8,878 nucleotides of DNA from Thermoplasmatota archaeon. Lineage in GTDB: Archaea; Thermoplasmatota; Thermoplasmata; Thermoplasmatales; Thermoplasmataceae. The stretch spans positions 1 through 8,878 of the forward strand of contig JAMCUV010000110.1 of NCBI GenBank assembly GCA_023379345.1. The letters are read 5' to 3'. Both the position numbers and the translations under genes were made by a program. Positions 1 through 6,711 of the stretch are shown one piece after another; within the stretch, counting starts at the first letter, position 1; each line of letters begins with the position of its first letter. A model generated the notes under the pieces. The model searched no databases. It saw only the letters and a list, made by a program, of their open reading frames with translations, and was not told the origin of the DNA.

Positions 1-5
1 TGTTC

Positions 6-20
6 GATAAAAAGATAAAG
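6..20 (-). terminator. Possible T-rich terminator after the beta-oxidation operon
   Basis: Read on the minus strand, this stretch is pyrimidine-rich (CTTTATCTTTTTATC) and begins 23 bases after the stop codon of the enoyl-CoA hydratase gene. Archaeal RNA polymerase often terminates at runs of T without a hairpin, so this is a plausible operon end. The evidence is composition and position only, and the window edge hides what follows. Confidence 0.33.
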
Positions 21-43
21 GTGGGGCCGGAAATATTTGAGAA

Positions 44-799
44 TCATTGTTTACGTTTCGTGAATCTTGCAGGTCTTTTCTCCAGAAATGCTGAGATTCC
101 CTCCCTCCGGTCAGGGTGATCGAATGCCCTTGCGAAGTATTCTGCCTCCATGGTGTACATGTCGTCCGGCCTTGACCTGACAAGGTGTTTTATGAACTTA
201 AGGGACTGTACTGGCTTTGCAGCAAAATCCATTGCGATTTCCATGGCCTTCTGCTTGTAATCCTCAGCGATGTAATTCACAACTCCCATTGACAGGGCTT
301 CCTGTGCGTTGAACCTGAGACCTCTCCCTATGAGGTCCATTGCCCTTGTTTCGCCCACAATCCTGGTAAGGCGCTGTGTTCCCCCAAAGCCCGGAAGAAT
401 ACCCAGTGTGACCTCAGGCAATCCGAAGACGGTGGAAGGATGCGCTACTCTCATATCACATGCCAGTGCAAGTTCGAAACCTCCGCCCAGTGCAAAGCCG
501 TGGATGGCTGCAATTATGGGCCTTGGGTAGGAGTTGAAAAAATTCATTATCTCATGACCCTTCATCGCGAAGCTGTAGGCCTTCCTTGAATCTATGTCCA
601 TGAATCCCTTGATATCAGCGCCGGCAGAGAACGCCTTGTTGGATCCTGTTATTATTATGATCCTTTCGCCGGAATTATTGACTGCTTCCTGGATTTCGGA
701 AAGAAGATCTATGGTTATGGGATTCAGAGGGTTATCCCTCTTTATTGTGACTGTCCTTACCTCATCAGTATCATCTATGCTTATCTCTCTGTATTCCAT
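44..799 (-). CDS. Enoyl-CoA hydratase (crotonase family)
   Basis: This 251-residue protein should add water to trans-2-enoyl-CoA, giving L-3-hydroxyacyl-CoA in the cytoplasm. The crotonase signature is at about residues 94-115, from RPIIAAIHGF through LGGGFEL to CD. Both hydratase glutamates are present: E109 in GGGFE and E129 in the FGLPEVTLG segment. The SAGAD loop (58-62) and the glycines of LGGG would form the oxyanion hole. Having both glutamates favours a true hydratase over other crotonase-fold enzymes, and the length is typical. I chose the ATG at 799 rather than the in-frame GTG at 808, because that GTG lies inside an AGGTGAT Shine-Dalgarno motif. The gene is last in an operon behind thiolase and 3-hydroxyacyl-CoA dehydrogenase genes, which supports beta-oxidation or its reverse. 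Chain-length preference cannot be read from the sequence. Confidence 0.93.
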   Translation of the reverse strand: MEYREISIDDTDEVRTVTIKRDNPLNPITIDLLSEIQEAVNNSGERIIIITGSNKAFSAGADIKGFMDIDSRKAYSFAMKGHEIMNFFNSYPRPIIAAIHGFALGGGFELALACDMRVAHPSTVFGLPEVTLGILPGFGGTQRLTRIVGETRAMDLIGRGLRFNAQEALSMGVVNYIAEDYKQKAMEIAMDFAAKPVQSLKFIKHLVRSRPDDMYTMEAEYFARAFDHPDRREGISAFLEKRPARFTKRKQ

Positions 800-803
800 G
801 TTT

Positions 804-810
804 ATCACCT
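804..810 (-). promoter_or_regulatory. Shine-Dalgarno site deciding the hydratase start
   Basis: On the minus strand this reads AGGTGAT, a good match to the archaeal anti-Shine-Dalgarno partner, and it stands 4 bases before the ATG at 799. It overlaps the TAG stop of the upstream dehydrogenase gene, so termination and reinitiation are probably coupled. It also contains a GTG triplet that is in frame with the hydratase and could be mistaken for the start codon. Confidence 0.75.
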
Positions 811-1645
811 AATATTTGTAAAATCCCTCGCTTGTTTTCCTTCCAAGTTTTCTGGCGTTCACCAGATTCCTCAGGGTTACCGGGGGCTTGAACCTGGGAT
901 CTCCGTATTCATGGTACAGGACCTCCATTATGTCAAGCGTTACATCCAGACCAATGAAATCCGCCAGCTCAAGCGGCCCCATTGGATGGTTCATTCCCAG
1001 CTTCATTGTCTTGTCTATGTCATTCTTTGTGGCTATTCCTTCCTCAAGTACAAGAATCGCTTCCCTTATCATGGGCATAAGTACCCTGTTGGATATGAAC
1101 CCCGGAAAATCCTGGGAAATAACCGGGTCCTTGCCCAGGGCCTTGACTATCTCAAATGTCTTTCTCACAAGGCTCTCAGGGGTCCTTTCTCCCTTCACTA
1201 TTTCCACAAGCTTCATAACCGGCACCGGATTGAAGAAATGTATCCCGATGAATCTTTCCGGGTAAGTTACAAAGCTTGAAAGCTGGTTAATTGATATTGA
1301 TGAAGTGTTTGTGCCTATTATGGCATCTCTTCTTGCAATCTGACTTATCTGGGCGAGCAGCGATTCCTTGGTTTCCACCTTTTCTATGACTGCTTCCACA
1401 AACATATCCGAATCAGATCCTGCCGAGAGTTCCTGAGTTGAAGTGATTCGCTGCATGATGGTGTCAATATTCTCCTTAATCTCTCCCTTGCGGAAAAGCC
1501 TCTCAAGGGATGATCTGATATTGGAAGCGGCGTCTTCCAGTGCCTTGGGATAGATATCTGTCAGTATGACACTGTTTCCGGCCTGCGCAAAAACCTGTGC
1601 TATGCCGCGACCCATGGTGCCGGCACCGATGACTGTTACCTTCAT
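809..1645 (-). CDS. 3-hydroxyacyl-CoA dehydrogenase (3-hydroxybutyryl-CoA dehydrogenase type)
   Basis: This 278-residue enzyme should oxidise L-3-hydroxyacyl-CoA to 3-ketoacyl-CoA with NAD(P), or run the reverse reduction. The N-terminal Rossmann fold has the nucleotide-binding loop VIGAGTMGRG (5-14), and TNTSS (112-116) is the usual substrate-contact segment. The catalytic His136 lies in IHFFNP and its partner Glu148 in KLVEIV. The C-terminal helical domain begins at DFPGFISNR (179-187) and has NHPMGPLEL at 219-227. The length matches stand-alone short-chain enzymes rather than the large fused trifunctional forms. The ATG overlaps the thiolase stop codon as ATGA, and a minus-strand GGAGATGG at 1650-1657 lies 4 bases upstream, which supports this start and translational coupling. 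An acidic residue (D30, in ILTD) follows the second strand, which by analogy suggests NAD rather than NADP; this is inference. Confidence 0.94.
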   Translation of the reverse strand: MKVTVIGAGTMGRGIAQVFAQAGNSVILTDIYPKALEDAASNIRSSLERLFRKGEIKENIDTIMQRITSTQELSAGSDSDMFVEAVIEKVETKESLLAQISQIARRDAIIGTNTSSISINQLSSFVTYPERFIGIHFFNPVPVMKLVEIVKGERTPESLVRKTFEIVKALGKDPVISQDFPGFISNRVLMPMIREAILVLEEGIATKNDIDKTMKLGMNHPMGPLELADFIGLDVTLDIMEVLYHEYGDPRFKPPVTLRNLVNARKLGRKTSEGFYKY

Positions 1646-2808
1646 TCAACCATCTCCAGGGAGAGCGAGTGTGCTCCTCCGCCCCCATGGCATATTGTTG
1701 CCAGTCCATGCGTCAGTTTTCTCTCCTTAAGGGCATTTATGAGTGTAACGATAATACGTGACCCACTGTTTCCCAGAGGGTGGCCTATTGCTGTTGCCCC
1801 TCCGTTGACATTGAATCTGTCAATGTCTATGTTCAGCTCTTTCCTCACAACCAGCGATGCAACTGAGAATGCCTCGTTGTGCTCCACGAGGTCAAAATAT
1901 GATATATCCTTCCCAAGTTTCTTGAGCAGTGCTCGTGTGGCTGGAATTGGCGCCTCCACAAAATCCCTGGGATTAAGCGATGCCTGCGTGAAACCCGTTA
2001 TTTCGGCTACCGGCTTCAACCCGTATTCCCTGACTGCCTTCTCAGATGCAAGAAGAAGCGCGGATGCACCGTCGCTCAGCTGGGATGAGTTTCCAGCCGT
2101 CAGGACTCCGTTCTTTGCAAATGCTGAATTCAGTGCCCCAAGCGATTCCATGGTGGTTTTCCTGATGCCTTCATCCACAGACAGTTCGGGCATCTTGATG
2201 GTTTCTTTCTGGAACTCACCCCGGTCCCAGGCTTTTTTTGCAAGTTCCTGGCTTCTCAGGGCAAATTCGTCAGCCTCATTCCTGGTTATGCCGAATTTTC
2301 TGGCGGACTGTTCTGCAGAGTAGCCCATGTGTTCATGATAGAATGCATCAATGAGGCCGTCCAGGAGCATGGAATCCTCAATCTTAAGGTCCCTGTTCAG
2401 AAGCTGTTTCACTCCCCATCTGGTGTAGGATGGCATCAGGAGTGGTGTCCCGCTCATGCTCTCCATTCCGCCAGCCACAACAATATCTTTTTCTCCAAGC
2501 ATTATTTCACGAGATCCGGACTCCACGGCAAGCATTCCTGAGGCACAGACCGTATTAACCGTATATTTTATCACGCCATCGGGGAGACCGGCGAGAGTTG
2601 ATGCCTGTCCTGCAGGATTCTGGCCAACTCCAGCCCCAATAACATTTCCCATTATAACTTCCTCAATGTTACTTGGCTTGAGCCCGGAATCAGCGACAAC
2701 AGCAGACACTGCACGTGATCCCAGTTCAGGAGCAGCCACACCGGCAAGAGATTTCCCAAACTTGCCTATGGGAGTTCTCTTATATGAAATTACATAAACC
2801 TTCTCCAT
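1642..2808 (-). CDS. Thiolase (acetyl-CoA C-acetyltransferase / 3-ketoacyl-CoA thiolase)
   Basis: This 388-residue thiolase joins two acetyl-CoA to acetoacetyl-CoA or splits 3-ketoacyl-CoA. The full catalytic set is visible: nucleophile Cys88 in NTVCASGM, NEAF at 311-314, His343 in AIGHPLGNSG, and the second Cys373 in ICHGGGGAH. The last motif is slightly unusual, because most thiolases have CIGGG or CGGG here; the His after the Cys does not remove a catalytic group. Length and motifs match the classical bacterial-type thiolase, not the archaeal SCP-x-like thiolase that works with HMG-CoA synthase and a DUF35 protein. The gene heads the operon: a TATA-like element lies about 28 bases upstream and no Shine-Dalgarno site is evident, so the mRNA is probably leaderless. 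It overlaps the dehydrogenase gene by 4 bases. The direction of flux, degradation or synthesis, cannot be told from sequence. Confidence 0.94.
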   Translation of the reverse strand: MEKVYVISYKRTPIGKFGKSLAGVAAPELGSRAVSAVVADSGLKPSNIEEVIMGNVIGAGVGQNPAGQASTLAGLPDGVIKYTVNTVCASGMLAVESGSREIMLGEKDIVVAGGMESMSGTPLLMPSYTRWGVKQLLNRDLKIEDSMLLDGLIDAFYHEHMGYSAEQSARKFGITRNEADEFALRSQELAKKAWDRGEFQKETIKMPELSVDEGIRKTTMESLGALNSAFAKNGVLTAGNSSQLSDGASALLLASEKAVREYGLKPVAEITGFTQASLNPRDFVEAPIPATRALLKKLGKDISYFDLVEHNEAFSVASLVVRKELNIDIDRFNVNGGATAIGHPLGNSGSRIIVTLINALKERKLTHGLATICHGGGGAHSLSLEMVE

Positions 2809-2830
2809 ATCTATCTATGGAGTATTGGCA

Positions 2831-2841
2831 GAATAAATAAT
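2831..2841 (-). promoter_or_regulatory. TATA-like promoter element for the thiolase operon
   Basis: The minus strand reads ATTATTTATTC, an AT-rich box centred about 28 bases before the thiolase ATG at 2808. That is the expected TATA-to-start distance when transcription begins at or within a few bases of the start codon. It is the only such block in the 53-base gap behind the S17e gene. Confidence 0.6.
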
Positions 2842-2861
2842 ATGTTTCCGAAATAGACGAA

Positions 2862-3092
2862 TCAGCTGACTATGGTGCCTTCCTCTATCTCCTTCTTGGT
2901 TCTGGTCTCTTTCTTTATAACGTATCTGGTTACATATCCAGCTACCAGGTTAAGTGTTCTTTTTGACACGTCATTGGTTGAATTCTTTATAAGGCCCCTG
3001 TTCTGGTTGAAGTCCGTATTGAAAACCCCCGGATTCTTGTTAACAAGGTCTTCGGCGATCCGTTTTATGTTTGATGGTCTTATGCTTCCCAT
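2862..3092 (-). CDS. rps17e: 30S ribosomal protein S17e
   Basis: This small basic protein of 76 residues belongs to the archaeal/eukaryotic S17e family, a component of the small ribosomal subunit with no bacterial counterpart. Recognisable family features are the start MGSIRPSNIKRIAEDLV, the central F-TDF-N segment (residues 24-31), and SKR...N-VAGYVTR (43-56). About 20 residues follow the conserved core, a charged tail (KKETRTKKEIEEG) longer than in the shortest archaeal homologues. The frame stays open upstream to an ATG at 3143, but those 17 extra residues do not look like S17e. The TATA-like box lies about 27 bases before the ATG at 3092, the right distance for a leaderless mRNA starting there. 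The gene stands alone, with a promoter of its own and another promoter just behind it. I infer a monocistronic unit. Confidence 0.88.
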   Translation of the reverse strand: MGSIRPSNIKRIAEDLVNKNPGVFNTDFNQNRGLIKNSTNDVSKRTLNLVAGYVTRYVIKKETRTKKEIEEGTIVS

Positions 3093-3114
3093 AGGTTTCA
3101 TGTGATGGCGCAGG

Positions 3115-3123
3115 CATATAAAA
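3115..3123 (-). promoter_or_regulatory. TATA-like promoter element for S17e
   Basis: The minus strand reads TTTTATATG, a good archaeal TATA-type box, centred about 27 bases from the ATG at 3092. The spacing fits leaderless transcription and argues against the upstream in-frame ATGs at 3101 and 3143 as the true start. Confidence 0.68.
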
Positions 3124-3150
3124 CCATTATGACTTGGCTCCATTGTTGCA

Positions 3151-3180
3151 GTGGTAGGCCTACAACCACCGTCACGACGG
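3151..3180. repeat. Two adjacent inverted repeats in the uspA/S17e spacer
   Basis: The first repeat (3151-3169) is GTGGT...ACCAC arms enclosing a perfect 10-base palindrome GTAGGCCTAC at 3154-3163. The second (3169-3180) is CCGTC-AC-GACGG. They share a base and together fill 30 bases of the 123-base non-coding interval. As RNA of the uspA transcript they could form two short hairpins in the 3' untranslated region; as DNA they lie about 30 bases upstream of the S17e TATA box and could bind a dimeric regulator. No T-run follows directly, which weakens a simple terminator reading. The rest of this interval (3093-3150 and 3181-3215) shows only the S17e promoter. Confidence 0.55.
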
Positions 3181-3215
3181 AGTCTGACAGGAAGTTTGGC
3201 TGTATTCTACTTCGA

Positions 3216-3650
3216 TTATGGCGGCACAACCAGGACAGGAATCTGGCTCAGCTTGATAATTTCGGAACTCACTGAACCCAACAGCACCTTGCTGAGTCCG
3301 GAAAGTTTTCTCGTACCGGTGATTATCAGATCCACTCCACGCTCAAGTGCAGCTCCGGTCATGGATCTGGCTATCTGTTCTCCCGGAGCGTCCAGCTTAA
3401 GGAAAGTTGCGTTTACATTCTGGTTTTCCAGCAGGTCCTTCGCCGCATTCAGTATGGCTTCAGACGTGGCGTCGTTTCGCTCATACATTGAAGGGGGGAC
3501 ATAGGCATCGAAATTCGGTCCTGCACCGACTATGAGTGGAGCCACATAGCAGATTATAAATTCGTCAGCGATCGGTTTCATCTTGAGCCCAAATGCCAGA
3601 GCCTTCTTGGAGGCTTCAGAGTTGTCGAATGCTATTAGTATCTTCACCAT
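3216..3650 (-). CDS. Universal stress protein, UspA family
   Basis: This single-domain protein of 144 residues has the Usp alpha/beta fold. It begins with the typical first strand KILIAFDNSEASKKAL (3-18), where the Asp-containing loop normally contacts the nucleotide. It ends with VDLIITGTRKLSGL, then LLGSVSSEIIK and PVLVVPP. Nucleotide-binding members carry G-2x-G-9x-G(S/T); here the spacing is kept (GTRK, nine residues, GS) but the second glycine is lysine. ATP binding is therefore plausible but uncertain. Usp proteins usually act as dimers in stress responses, and the molecular role here is unknown. The gene lies 59 bases beyond dnaJ on the same strand, with a TATA-like box about 26 bases before its ATG, so it can be transcribed independently of the chaperone operon, perhaps also by read-through. 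Confidence 0.9.
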   Translation of the reverse strand: MVKILIAFDNSEASKKALAFGLKMKPIADEFIICYVAPLIVGAGPNFDAYVPPSMYERNDATSEAILNAAKDLLENQNVNATFLKLDAPGEQIARSMTGAALERGVDLIITGTRKLSGLSKVLLGSVSSEIIKLSQIPVLVVPP

Positions 3651-3671
3651 AATCTATAGCTTAGTCATGTG

Positions 3672-3680
3672 AAATATTTT
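3672..3680 (-). promoter_or_regulatory. TATA-like promoter element for uspA
   Basis: The minus strand reads AAAATATTT, centred about 26 bases before the uspA ATG at 3650. There is no clear Shine-Dalgarno motif in front of uspA, so a leaderless transcript is likely. The box lies inside the short gap after dnaJ. Confidence 0.6.
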
Positions 3681-3709
3681 TCGGTGTTGACCTTTAAGCT
3701 GCTAAGTTA

Positions 3710-4822
3710 TTACGATCTAAGCCAGGAATGCTTTTTGGCAGGTTCGTCCATCAATTTTTCGATGAGTTCCCTCTGGGACTGGCTCAGGTGCTTCGGTACA
3801 GCTACCCTGATCTCCACCAGGACGTCTCCTGATCCTCTGCCGTTCATGTGCTGGAAACCTGCGCCCTTAATGCGCAGCACCTCTCCTGGCTGCGTTCCCG
3901 CTGGAATCTTGAGCGTGAGCGTTTCACGGAAAAGCTTAATTTCCTTCTCAGCGCCCAGGGCAGCTTCGGGAAAACTTATCTCCTCAACAATGTAGATATC
4001 GTCATTTATCCGCTTCATGTCAGGGGTTTCCTCCACGTTGAGCACAACATATAGATCCCCTGTCCTGCCGAAGTGAGATTGCCCCTTTCCCTTTATTCTC
4101 AGCCTCAACCTGTCCGGGGCACCTTTTGGAACTGTGATCTCCAGATTCTCAGTCACGGGAACCGACCCGGTTCCATGGCAATCAGGGCATACCACAGACG
4201 GTACCTTTCCTCTTCCCCCACAGGTCTTGCACGTTGTGACAGTGACCATCCGGAAGAACCCCTGTCCCTGAACTACCCGCTGTTGCCCTGTTCCATTGCA
4301 GTCCTTGCACGTAACCAGCTTTCCATCCTTGGAACCTGTGCCATGGCATGTCTGGCATTCAGCATTGCGCCTGTACTTGATGGTCTTCTTGGCGCCGTAG
4401 TACACATCTTCCAAGGAGATTCGGAGATTGGTTAAGAGATCAAGGTTCTCCCCACGATCACCCTGAAAACCCGAGAAAAAGCTGTCAGAATTCCCAAAAC
4501 CGAAGTTCCCCCCAAAAATCCTGTTGAATATGTCCCCCAGATCACTGAAGTCGTTGAAATGTGAGAAATCCTGCCAGGTGAAGTTGCTTCCTCCTGAACC
4601 AAATTCCACGTGGCCAGTCTGATCATACATTCTCCTCTTCTGTTCGTCAGACAGAACCTCATAGGCTTCGCTGATTTCCTTGAATTTCTCCTCAGCCTGT
4701 GCCTTATTATCCGGATTGGCATCGGGATGGTATTTCTTGGCAAGATTTCTGAATGCTTTCTTTATTTCGTCAGGCGTTGCATCCTTGCTGACGCCCAGTA
4801 TTTCATAATAGTCCTTAGCCAT
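3710..4822 (-). CDS. dnaJ: Chaperone protein DnaJ (Hsp40, type I)
   Basis: This 370-residue co-chaperone stimulates the ATPase of DnaK and delivers unfolded substrates to it in the cytoplasm. The J domain covers about residues 1-70, with the essential HPD at 32-34 in KKYHPDANPD. A Gly/Phe-rich linker runs from about 74 to 124. The zinc-binding region has all four CXXCXGXG repeats, at cysteines 156/159, 172/175, 198/201 and 212/215, followed by the C-terminal substrate-binding domains to the end. This is a full type I (DnaJ/DnaJA) architecture of normal length. The gene is third in grpE-dnaK-dnaJ, 23 bases after dnaK. The best ribosome-binding candidate, GGGAGG, sits about 12 bases from the ATG, rather far, so translation may be weaker than that of dnaK. 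Archaea with this system are generally thought to have acquired it from bacteria. Confidence 0.97.
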   Translation of the reverse strand: MAKDYYEILGVSKDATPDEIKKAFRNLAKKYHPDANPDNKAQAEEKFKEISEAYEVLSDEQKRRMYDQTGHVEFGSGGSNFTWQDFSHFNDFSDLGDIFNRIFGGNFGFGNSDSFFSGFQGDRGENLDLLTNLRISLEDVYYGAKKTIKYRRNAECQTCHGTGSKDGKLVTCKDCNGTGQQRVVQGQGFFRMVTVTTCKTCGGRGKVPSVVCPDCHGTGSVPVTENLEITVPKGAPDRLRLRIKGKGQSHFGRTGDLYVVLNVEETPDMKRINDDIYIVEEISFPEAALGAEKEIKLFRETLTLKIPAGTQPGEVLRIKGAGFQHMNGRGSGDVLVEIRVAVPKHLSQSQRELIEKLMDEPAKKHSWLRS

Positions 4823-4845
4823 CTATGCCGGCTTCCTCCCTCAGC

Positions 4846-6699
4846 TTATTTTTCCTTGAAGTCGGCATCAACTGTTTTGCCTTCATCTGAGGCTTGACCT
4901 GTTCCGGATGTCTGCTCAGTCTGCTGTTCTGCCCCTGCGGATCCGGTTGCATCCTGTGTCTGGTACATTTTGGCACCTATGTCCTGGATCTTCTTGGATA
5001 GCTTCTCTGAGAGTTCGTCTACCTTTGCGATATCCTTCTTGGAAATGGCTTCCTTGAACTGTTTGAGGTCTTCCTGCATATCCTTCTTTGCGGCTTCATC
5101 TATCTTGTTGCCGGCCTCGTTTATGGTTTTCTCAATTGTATAGCTGAGGGTTTCCGCGGCGTTTAGCTTCTCCACTTCTTCTTTCTTCTGCCTGTCCTGT
5201 TCCGCAAACTCCTCAGCCTGTTTCTTCATTTTCTCGATCTCTTCCTTGGACAGCTTGTTTGTAGCACTTATTGAGATGCTCTGGCTCTTGCCTGAACCCT
5301 TGTCCACAGCAGAAACATGCAGTATTCCGTTGGCGTCGATATCAAATGTTACCTCAATCTGAGGAATGCCTCTTGGTGCAGGCGGAATTCCCACAAGGTT
5401 GAACATTCCAAGTGAAACATTGTCCGCTGCCATTGGCCTCTCGCCCTGTACAATGTGGATTGTCACTGCCGTCTGCATATCAGCTGCAGTTGTGAAGACC
5501 TGGGATTTTTTTGTAGGAATTGTTGTGTTGGCAGGAATTATGGGGGTGGTAACACCACCAAGTGTTTCAATGCCAAGTGTCAGCGGAGTAACGTCCAGAA
5601 GAACTATATCCTTTATCTCGCCGGAAAGGACTGCCCCCTGGATTGACGCACCAATGGCAACGCACTCCATTGGATCCACGCCGCCCTCTGCCTTCCGGCC
5701 GAAATAATCCTCCACAAACTTTCTCACCATAGGTATTCTGGTGGGTCCTCCCACAAGGATGATTTTGGTGACATCCGATTTGCTCATCTTTCCTCCTTCA
5801 AGAGCTTTGTCCAGTGGGGTTTTGCAGCGGTTGACAATGGGTTCAATGAGCTCCTCGAATTTTGACCGGGTAAGGGTATAGTTCAGGTGTTTAGGACCAT
5901 CCTGTGTGGCAGTTATATATGGCAGGCTGATGTCCGTGGACATTGTTGATGAGAGTTCAATTTTTGCTTTCTCAGCGGCATCCTTGAGCCTGATGTATGC
6001 GTTCTTGTCCTTGGACAAATCCACTCCTTCCCTGCTCTTGAAATCCTCAACAAGGAATTTTATGATGGCTTCGTCCATGTCAGTTCCACCCAGACTGGTG
6101 TCGCCTGATGTTGATACGACTTCGAATACGCCTTCGCCGAAATCCATTATTGTGACATCCAGGGTTCCTCCCCCAAGGTCGAAGACAAGTATTTTCTGCG
6201 ACTGGTTCAACTTATCAATTCCATAAGCCAGTGAAGCCGCTGTGGGCTCGTTTATTATTCGCTTGACGTCAAGGCCAGCAATTAATCCGGCATCCTTTGT
6301 TGCCTGCCTCTGGTTATCGTTGAAATAAGCTGGAACCGTAATCACGGCTTCCTTTATCTCTTCCCCGAGGAAGGCTTCGGCATCCCTCTTTATCTTCTGG
6401 AGAATGAAGGCGGAGACCTGTTGCGGAGTGTACTCCTTTCCCATCACCTTGAATTTGAAGTCCGTACCCATTTTTCTCTTTGCAGCGTATATTGTACCCT
6501 CCGGGTTCAGCAGTGCCTGCCGTTTAGCAGGTTCGCCCACAAGCAGTTGCCCATCTTTTGTGAAAGCAACATAGCTTGGGAATGACTTCCCGCCTATTGA
6601 AACGCCTTCCGCACTGGGAATAATTGTTGGCTTGCCTGAAATTACCACTGCTGCTGCAGAGTTGCTTGTTCCAAGATCAATTCCTATTATTTTTGACAT
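4846..6699 (-). CDS. dnaK: Chaperone protein DnaK (Hsp70)
   Basis: This 617-residue Hsp70 binds exposed hydrophobic segments of proteins in an ATP-dependent cycle with DnaJ and GrpE. The nucleotide-binding domain shows the phosphate-1 loop IGIDLGTSNS (5-14), IINEPTAASLAYG (148-160), the phosphate-2 loop VFDLGGGTLDVTI (172-184) and the adenosine motif ILVGGPTRIP (314-323). The interdomain linker is around DIVLLDVTPLTLGIE (364-378), followed by the beta-sandwich peptide-binding domain and a helical lid rich in Lys/Glu. The tail is Gly/Gln/Thr-rich and ends DADFKEK, resembling bacterial DnaK ends. The region after NPEGTIYAAKRKMGTD lacks the roughly 24-residue insertion of proteobacterial DnaK, as in Gram-positive and archaeal forms. 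An AGGTGAT Shine-Dalgarno motif 5 bases before the ATG overlaps the grpE stop codon, so the two genes are probably translationally coupled. Confidence 0.98.
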   Translation of the reverse strand: MSKIIGIDLGTSNSAAAVVISGKPTIIPSAEGVSIGGKSFPSYVAFTKDGQLLVGEPAKRQALLNPEGTIYAAKRKMGTDFKFKVMGKEYTPQQVSAFILQKIKRDAEAFLGEEIKEAVITVPAYFNDNQRQATKDAGLIAGLDVKRIINEPTAASLAYGIDKLNQSQKILVFDLGGGTLDVTIMDFGEGVFEVVSTSGDTSLGGTDMDEAIIKFLVEDFKSREGVDLSKDKNAYIRLKDAAEKAKIELSSTMSTDISLPYITATQDGPKHLNYTLTRSKFEELIEPIVNRCKTPLDKALEGGKMSKSDVTKIILVGGPTRIPMVRKFVEDYFGRKAEGGVDPMECVAIGASIQGAVLSGEIKDIVLLDVTPLTLGIETLGGVTTPIIPANTTIPTKKSQVFTTAADMQTAVTIHIVQGERPMAADNVSLGMFNLVGIPPAPRGIPQIEVTFDIDANGILHVSAVDKGSGKSQSISISATNKLSKEEIEKMKKQAEEFAEQDRQKKEEVEKLNAAETLSYTIEKTINEAGNKIDEAAKKDMQEDLKQFKEAISKKDIAKVDELSEKLSKKIQDIGAKMYQTQDATGSAGAEQQTEQTSGTGQASDEGKTVDADFKEK

Positions 6700-6704
6700 A
6701 ATTC

Positions 6705-6711
6705 ATCACCT
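6705..6711 (-). promoter_or_regulatory. Shine-Dalgarno site for dnaK overlapping the grpE stop
   Basis: The minus strand reads AGGTGAT, 5 bases before the dnaK ATG. The TGA of this motif is the grpE stop codon, so a ribosome ending grpE sits on the dnaK initiation site. The same heptamer precedes the enoyl-CoA hydratase start, suggesting it is this organism's preferred internal ribosome-binding sequence. Confidence 0.75.

Noticed and set aside
888..1279. Two overlapping plus-strand frames opposite the 3-hydroxyacyl-CoA dehydrogenase gene
   Set aside because: They are antisense to a complete conserved gene, in different frames from one another, and show no promoter, ribosome site or family motif.
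1739..2323. Plus-strand open frame of 194 codons opposite the thiolase gene
   Set aside because: It lies wholly antisense to a thiolase with all catalytic motifs, and its translation is Ser/Ala-rich low-identity sequence with no recognisable domain; it is a shadow of the real gene.
3093..3215. tRNA or other classical RNA gene in the palindromic spacer
   Set aside because: The two short inverted repeats do not arrange into a cloverleaf, and there is no T-loop or anticodon stem of the right size; C/D-box pairs were not evident.
3690..3712. Terminator hairpin after dnaJ
   Set aside because: Only a weak imperfect symmetry around TTAAGCTGCTAA is present, without a following T-run, and the AT-rich bases beyond it are better explained as the uspA promoter.
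5366..5707. Plus-strand frame of 113 codons opposite dnaK
   Set aside because: It mirrors the conserved dnaK coding sequence and has no features of its own.
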